Positions 6,189-6,786 of a stretch of 6,786 bases of DNA are shown here, piece after piece. Position 1 is the stretch's first letter; every line of letters starts with the position of its first letter. This stretch comes from an uncultured Sphingomonas sp. Lineage in GTDB: Bacteria; Pseudomonadota; Alphaproteobacteria; Sphingomonadales; Sphingomonadaceae. The position numbers were made by a program, and so were the translations under genes. The notes beneath the pieces were generated by a model, which did not search any database, was not told the origin of the DNA, and was given only the letters and a program-made list of their open reading frames with translations. The stretch spans positions 1 through 6,786 of the forward strand of contig CAKTFL010000124.1 in the NCBI GenBank assembly GCA_934555855.1, read 5' to 3'.

Positions 6189-6786
6189 CTATCGGCCGCG
6201 AGGCAGAGCGTAGGCAATGATCGAGTCACCCAGCCTGGTGCCCAGCGAGCCATGGCCGCCGGCGACCACGACCACGAACTGCCGACCCGAGGCGGGCGAC
6301 TGGTACGTCATGGGCGTCGACTGCGCTCCGTTCGGTAGCCGGGCCCGCCACAGCACCTTGCCGGTGCCGACGTCATAGGCGCGAACATAATAGTCGAGCG
6401 CCGAATTGAGGAACGCGACACCGCCCGCCGTCGTCATCGGCCCGCCCAGCGTTGGCACGCCGAGCTTGAGGGGCAACGGCAACGGCGCTTCGTCCCGAAT
6501 GGTGCCGTTCCTGTGCCGCCACGCCACCTTGCCCGTCACCAAGTCCAGCCCCGCGACATAGCCCCAGGGAGGCGACTGGCATGGCAGGCCCAGCCTGGAC
6601 AGAAAGGGGTTGAGCGCCACCGCGAAGGGCGCTCCCTTGTTAGGGTTCAGCCCGTGCTCGGTCGCACCCCCTCGGTCGGAGCCGCCGGCCGGCCCGCCCG
6701 TATCGTTGCTACCACCCGCCTCGTGCTGCGGGATCAGCTGGTCGACGAACGCCATGTAGTTGGGATGGGCGAAGGCGACCTGACGC
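6189..6786 (-). CDS. gcd: Membrane-bound PQQ-dependent dehydrogenase, glucose/quinate/shikimate family, C-terminal part
   Basis: This is the last 198 residues of a quinoprotein dehydrogenase; the rest lies past the right edge, and the reading frame is open to the window end (RQVAFAHPNYMAFVDQLIP), so the internal ATG at 6755 is not a start. Diagnostic text for the glucose dehydrogenase (Gcd) group is PFLSRLGLPCQSPPWGYVAG, GVPTLGGPMTTAGGVAF, YYVRAYDVGTGKVLWRARLP and VVVAGGHGSLGT, ending DSIIAYALP; E. coli Gcd closes in nearly the same way. These are the final propeller blades with tryptophan-docking repeats (DVGTGKVLW). The enzyme oxidises aldoses (or quinate/shikimate) in the periplasm and passes electrons to ubiquinone. 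It ends with TAG and is convergent with the operon, 14 bases from the end of the doubtful frame, so it is a separate transcription unit. The family is very likely; glucose versus another substrate cannot be decided from this part. Confidence 0.92.
   Translation of the reverse strand, partial: RQVAFAHPNYMAFVDQLIPQHEAGGSNDTGGPAGGSDRGGATEHGLNPNKGAPFAVALNPFLSRLGLPCQSPPWGYVAGLDLVTGKVAWRHRNGTIRDEAPLPLPLKLGVPTLGGPMTTAGGVAFLNSALDYYVRAYDVGTGKVLWRARLPNGAQSTPMTYQSPASGRQFVVVVAGGHGSLGTRLGDSIIAYALPRGR

Noticed and set aside
1..6786. CRISPR array, insertion sequence, phage or toxin-antitoxin system
   Set aside because: No regularly spaced repeats, transposase text, terminal inverted repeats with target duplications, or small paired genes of that kind are visible.

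Overview
The window looks like chromosomal DNA of a high-G+C alphaproteobacterium, most likely a sphingomonad. The reasons are the strong G/C bias at third codon positions, the gene families present, and the mix of sugar catabolism, exported glycoside hydrolases and a PQQ dehydrogenase. This placement is inferred by eye, not from a database search.

Positions 3-5648 hold five tightly packed plus-strand genes that look like one operon; its promoter lies before the window. In order they are: the C-terminal part of a short-chain dehydrogenase/reductase (resembling 2-keto-3-deoxy-L-fuconate/L-rhamnonate dehydrogenases), a COG3618-type amidohydrolase (probable sugar-lactone hydrolase), an L-rhamnose/H+ symporter (RhaT), a Sec-exported GH43 glycoside hydrolase with a C-terminal beta-sandwich, and a Tat-exported (alpha/alpha)6 glycoside hydrolase of the MGH1/GH63-like type. 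Junctions are a 1-base TGATG overlap, a 10-base gap, a 4-base gap and a 4-base ATGA overlap.

Together they suggest a pathway in which exported enzymes trim a plant-type glycan, RhaT imports a 6-deoxyhexose (probably L-rhamnose), and cytoplasmic enzymes oxidise it by the non-phosphorylative route (dehydrogenase, lactonase, dehydratase, second dehydrogenase, hydrolase). The other enzymes of that route, an outer-membrane receptor and an alpha-L-rhamnosidase are not visible here and may lie upstream.

A bulged 12-bp hairpin at 5662-5703, just after the last stop codon, could end the operon. Positions 5704-6188 are gene-poor and look decayed: a short helix-turn-helix-like peptide and a 127-codon frame whose second half resembles the end of SapC-family proteins. 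From 6786 back to 6189 on the minus strand runs the C-terminal third or less of a membrane-bound PQQ-dependent glucose/quinate/shikimate-family dehydrogenase, convergent with the operon.
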